From assembly GCF_000744255.1 (NCBI RefSeq), contig NZ_JQLO01000001.1:620001-684000 (forward strand): 64,000 nt of DNA. Reading direction: 5' to 3'. Positions 61,257 through 64,000 of this stretch are shown here, in pieces; the stretch's first letter is position 1; the number at the start of each line of letters is the position of its first letter. The position numbers and the translations under genes are program-made. The notes under the pieces were generated by a model. It ran no database searches. It was not told where the DNA came from and saw only the letters and a list, made by a program, of their open reading frames with translations. The stretch is from Carnobacterium divergens DSM 20623 (GTDB lineage: Bacteria; Bacillota; Bacilli; Lactobacillales; Carnobacteriaceae).

Positions 61257-62264
61257 GTGCCCCAAATCGAGATTGAAACTTTGTTCAATAAATTGGACAC
61301 ATCGGTTAAATTAATACAATCAGAGCTGGATGTTTCGTACTTAGAAGCCCTTTTAGAAACTGGTGAAAATATTCTTGATGGACGTGTTGCAAGACAAGTT
61401 GATGGTTTGCCCACTCAAACAGTAATTGAGAAATTAACAAACTTGTATCAAACATTGCCTATTGATTCTATGGAGCCAGAAGAAATTCGTAAAGCCTTTC
61501 AGTTAGCTTTATTAAAAGGAGCAAAAACAGACAATCTGCAAGCAAATCATCAAATGACTCCTGATGCGATTGGATTTATCATGAGTTACTTAATCGAAAA
61601 AATGATAGGAGATACAACAAAATCAATTCGACTTCTTGATCCTGCTGTTGGTACTGGAAACTTACTTTCCACAATCAGTAATAGTTTGAAACTTAAACAT
61701 GTAGAACTAGATGCAGAAGGTATTGATATCGATGATTTATTGCTTTCGTTGGCAGCTGTTTTAACAGGGCTACAAGGTCAAACTATCAAATTGACACATC
61801 AAGATGCGATTCAAGATCTATTAGTAGATCCAGTTGATGTAGTAGTAAGCGATTTGCCAGTTGGTTATTATCCGGTAGATGAACGTGCAAGCGCGTTTAA
61901 AACAGCGGCTAAAACTGGTCACTCATACGCTCATCATTTAATGATTGAACAAAGCTTACAGTATTTAAAAGAAGGTGGCGTAGGTGTCTTTTTAGTCCCT
62001 ACACAACTGTTTGAAACAGAAGAAGCCCCTGCATTAACAAAACTAATTCAAGACGTCAGTTACTTACAAGGAATGTTGAATCTTCCTAAAGAGTTATTCA
62101 AGTCTGAAAATTCACGTAAATCAATTCTTTTGGTTCAGAAAAAAGGTGGAACTGCTAAACAAGCTAAGCAAGTGTTACTAGCAGAAATTCCAGACTTTAA
62201 GAATCCCAAAGCGATGGTTCATTTTATGAACGAAGTCGATACTTGGAAAAAAGAGAATATTTAA
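61257..62264 (+). CDS. Class I SAM-dependent methyltransferase, YtxK/ComYH family
   Basis: The 335-residue protein has an N-terminal helical region and an N6-adenine-methylase-like domain. SAM motif I is LLDPAVGTGNLLSTI (about 125), and the catalytic-type motif is VVSDLPVGYYP (about 197), in place of NPPY. In Bacillus (ytxK) and streptococci (comYH) the homologue also lies directly before ackA; in streptococci it is in the competence operon. The target is unknown. The start is GTG at 61257 with GAGGTTGG upstream. Confidence 0.88.
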   Translation: MPQIEIETLFNKLDTSVKLIQSELDVSYLEALLETGENILDGRVARQVDGLPTQTVIEKLTNLYQTLPIDSMEPEEIRKAFQLALLKGAKTDNLQANHQMTPDAIGFIMSYLIEKMIGDTTKSIRLLDPAVGTGNLLSTISNSLKLKHVELDAEGIDIDDLLLSLAAVLTGLQGQTIKLTHQDAIQDLLVDPVDVVVSDLPVGYYPVDERASAFKTAAKTGHSYAHHLMIEQSLQYLKEGGVGVFLVPTQLFETEEAPALTKLIQDVSYLQGMLNLPKELFKSENSRKSILLVQKKGGTAKQAKQVLLAEIPDFKNPKAMVHFMNEVDTWKKENI

Positions 62265-62290
62265 TATAACACAAAAGGAGAGTCATTTAT

Positions 62291-63481
62291 ATGTCAAAAA
62301 CAATTGCAATCAACGCCGGTAGTTCAAGTTTAAAATGGCAATTATTCGAAATGCCATCAGAAACAGTTATCGCTAAAGGAATCGTAGAAAGAATTGGGTT
62401 ACCAGAATCAATCTTTACAATCAAATATGGCGAAGGTCAAAAATTTGAAGAAGTATTAGACATTAATGATCATGAATTTGCAGTAGAGATGTTACTAAAA
62501 CAATTATTAGAATTGAACATTATCGCAAGCTTTAACGAAATTACTGGCGTAGGACATCGTGTCGTTGCTGGTGGAGAAATCTTTAAAGATTCAGCTTTAA
62601 TTACAGATGAAGTATTAGGACAAATTGAAGACTTATCAGAATTAGCTCCGTTACACAATCCAGCAAATGCTACAGGAATCCGTGCCTTCAAAAAATTATT
62701 ACCAGAAATTACAAGTGTTGCAGTATTTGATACTTCTTTCCATACAACAATGCCTAAGAAGAGCTATTTATACAGCATTCCAATGAAATATTATGAAGAT
62801 TTTGCAGCCCGTAAATATGGTGCTCACGGAACTTCACATAAATTTGTTTCAGAACGTGCAGCAGAAATGTTAGGTCGTCCTCTTGAAGAGTTAAAATTAA
62901 TCTCTTGTCACCTAGGAAACGGCGCTTCAATTACTGCTATTGACGGTGGGAAATCAGTTGACACATCAATGGGCTTCACACCACTTGCAGGTGTAACAAT
63001 GGGAACTCGTTCTGGCGATATTGATCCTTCATTAATTGCCTACTTAATGGGTAAATTAAACATTACAGATATCAACGAATTCATCAACATTTTAAATAAA
63101 GAATCTGGTTTACTAGGCTTATCTGAAATTTCAAGCGATATGCGTGATCTTGAAGTAGCTCAATTAACAGATGACAATGCAAACATTGCATTACGTATCT
63201 TTGCAGATCGCATTAAAAAATACATTGGTTCATACATTGCAACAATGAATGGTGTTGACGCAATCATCTTTACAGCAGGAATCGGCGAAAACGATATCCA
63301 TATGCGTAAAGAAATCATTGACGGTATTACTGTTTTTGGTTGTGAAATGGATGCAGAATTAAACAATGTTCGTAGTGATGAACGTGTTATTTCAACTGCT
63401 GACTCAAAAGTTAAAGTACTCTTGATTCCAACAGATGAAGAAGTAATGATCGCTCGTGATGTAGAACGTTTATCGAAATAA
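62291..63481 (+). CDS. ackA: Acetate kinase
   Basis: AckA makes ATP and acetate from acetyl phosphate at the end of pyruvate fermentation. The 396-residue protein has the ASKHA motifs [13 protein letters not shown] (7-19), GHRVVAGGE (about 86), and [26 protein letters not shown]-type phosphate-binding region near 206. The late motif is FTAGIGEND (about 326). AAAGGAGAG precedes the ATG. It shares a transcript with the methyltransferase. Together with alsSD it handles pyruvate-derived carbon. Confidence 0.97.
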   Translation: MSKTIAINAGSSSLKWQLFEMPSETVIAKGIVERIGLPESIFTIKYGEGQKFEEVLDINDHEFAVEMLLKQLLELNIIASFNEITGVGHRVVAGGEIFKDSALITDEVLGQIEDLSELAPLHNPANATGIRAFKKLLPEITSVAVFDTSFHTTMPKKSYLYSIPMKYYEDFAARKYGAHGTSHKFVSERAAEMLGRPLEELKLISCHLGNGASITAIDGGKSVDTSMGFTPLAGVTMGTRSGDIDPSLIAYLMGKLNITDINEFINILNKESGLLGLSEISSDMRDLEVAQLTDDNANIALRIFADRIKKYIGSYIATMNGVDAIIFTAGIGENDIHMRKEIIDGITVFGCEMDAELNNVRSDERVISTADSKVKVLLIPTDEEVMIARDVERLSK

Positions 63482-63492
63482 AGTATCTAAAT

Positions 63493-63527
63493 AAAAAAAT
63501 CATCTCATTTTTTGAGATGATTTTTTA
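63493..63527 (+). terminator. Terminator of ackA
   Basis: AAAAAATCATCTCA pairs with TGAGATGATTTTTT around a T loop. Confidence 0.93.
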
Positions 63528-63623
63528 TTTGTTAAACGGACGATTAGTTTCAAGATACACTGTAATTTTTTATAGAGCTTGTTTTAATCTAAATAGACGA
63601 ATAGATTCAAACCAAAAATTATA

Positions 63624-63654
63624 AAAAAAAGAAGCATAACGCTTCTTTTTTTTT
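63624..63654 (-). terminator. Terminator of the universal stress protein gene
   Basis: AAGAAGC and GCTTCTT form a stem with A and T runs outside. On the minus strand it begins at the stop codon of the uspA-type gene. Confidence 0.85.
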
Positions 63655-64000
63655 AGTATTTCTCTTTTTTATCAGGTAATTTATTTTCTAAATCAGTACG
63701 GACAACTAAGACGTCGCACGTTGCTTGACGAATAACGTATTCTGAAACAGAACCGATAAAAATTCGTTCTACCGCATTAAGACCAGTAGCACCGACCATA
63801 ATCAAATCAATGTCTTGTTCTTCTGGAATTTGTTTGGCAATAATTGCTTTTGGTGAACCATACTCAATCGTATAACGAACATCTTCAACATCATGATTTT
63901 TTGCATAACGTTGATACTCTTCCATGGTGTTTTTAGCTTGTTCGGTAGCTTGTTCTGCCATTGCTCCATCAAAGCTAGAAACGCTTTGGAAAGCTCTTGT
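63653..64000 (-). CDS. Universal stress protein (UspA family), N-terminus beyond the window
   Basis: The open frame runs off the right edge: upstream of the first Met at 63961 it continues as TRAFQSVSSFDGA. That fits the middle of a UspA domain, so about 45-50 N-terminal residues are missing. The ATP-binding motif GATGLNAVERIFIGSVSEYVIRQA is complete, matching the GxxGxnxxxxxxxGS(V)S pattern of ATP-binding Usp proteins. It would act in general stress response; its partner processes are unknown. Confidence 0.92.
   Translation of the reverse strand, partial: TRAFQSVSSFDGAMAEQATEQAKNTMEEYQRYAKNHDVEDVRYTIEYGSPKAIIAKQIPEEQDIDLIMVGATGLNAVERIFIGSVSEYVIRQATCDVLVVRTDLENKLPDKKEKY

Noticed and set aside
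1-64000. CRISPR array, insertion sequence, prophage, integron or tRNA/rRNA genes
   Set aside because: I looked for spaced repeats, transposase-like proteins, attachment-site duplications and tRNA-like cloverleaf ends and saw none; gene content is core chromosome throughout.

Overview
The window is ordinary chromosome from a low-GC Gram-positive bacterium of the order Lactobacillales. The best guess is Carnobacterium or a close relative. Four things point there: AT-rich codon use; the Firmicutes division set FtsA, FtsZ, SepF, EzrA and DivIVA; ribosomal protein L27 with a cleavable N-terminal extension next to its Prp protease; and a mixed-acid/acetoin lifestyle (alsSD, ackA, Rex). A diaminopimelate epimerase (dapF) implies meso-DAP peptidoglycan, which fits Carnobacterium and argues against Enterococcus. 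The genus is an inference. I see no phage, insertion sequence, CRISPR array, tRNA or rRNA.

Layout. 1-8.1 kb is the 3' half of the division and cell wall cluster (murD end, murG, divIB, ftsA, ftsZ, ylmE, sepF, ylmG, ylmH, divIVA). It is followed by a T-box and ileS, then dapF and a cold-shock gene. 13-15.5 kb holds the acetoin genes alsS-alsD. 15.5-22.7 kb holds a hydrolase, a YieK-like sugar-phosphate isomerase homologue with a cre site, xpaC-telA, and a small operon with mtnN and a nicotinamidase. 22.7-25.3 kb looks like a heme-sensing and heme-efflux unit (TetR regulator, HrtB permease, HrtA ATPase) with two matching operator motifs. 26.5-29.4 kb is a complete ECF transporter of unknown substrate, followed by an orphan peptide-binding lipoprotein. 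31.7-35.5 kb is a Fur-box-controlled siderophore uptake operon of YclNOPQ type. 36.7-38.6 kb carries rpsD with a structured leader, a free methionine sulfoxide reductase and an unknown membrane protein. 38.8-46.3 kb carries ezrA, iscS-thiI, an amidohydrolase, rex with its own operator, and tpx. 46.3-52.6 kb carries T-box-valS, folC, a HAD phosphatase, radC and a second cold-shock gene. 52.8-57 kb is the shape and septum-placement block mreBCD-minCD. 57-59.5 kb is a T-box-controlled amino acid ABC transporter, probably for histidine. 59.5-60.7 kb is rplU-prp-rpmA with an L21 leader. 61-63.5 kb is a YtxK/ComYH-type methyltransferase and ackA. The window ends inside a universal stress protein gene.

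How it fits together. Much of the window concerns division and morphology: FtsA/FtsZ assembly, SepF and EzrA tethering, DivIVA at poles, MreBCD for elongation, and MinCD for site selection without MinE. Regulation is mostly by RNA or classic sensors that can be read in the sequence: three T-boxes, S4 and L21 leaders, long cold-shock leaders, a Fur box, a Rex box, two cre-like sites and a paired TetR-type operator. I found no convincing undescribed multi-gene system. The best follow-up points are the ECF transporter with its palindrome, the YieK-like protein that lacks the NagB catalytic glutamate, the ambiguous T-box specificity, and the radC ribosome binding site buried inside a terminator hairpin.
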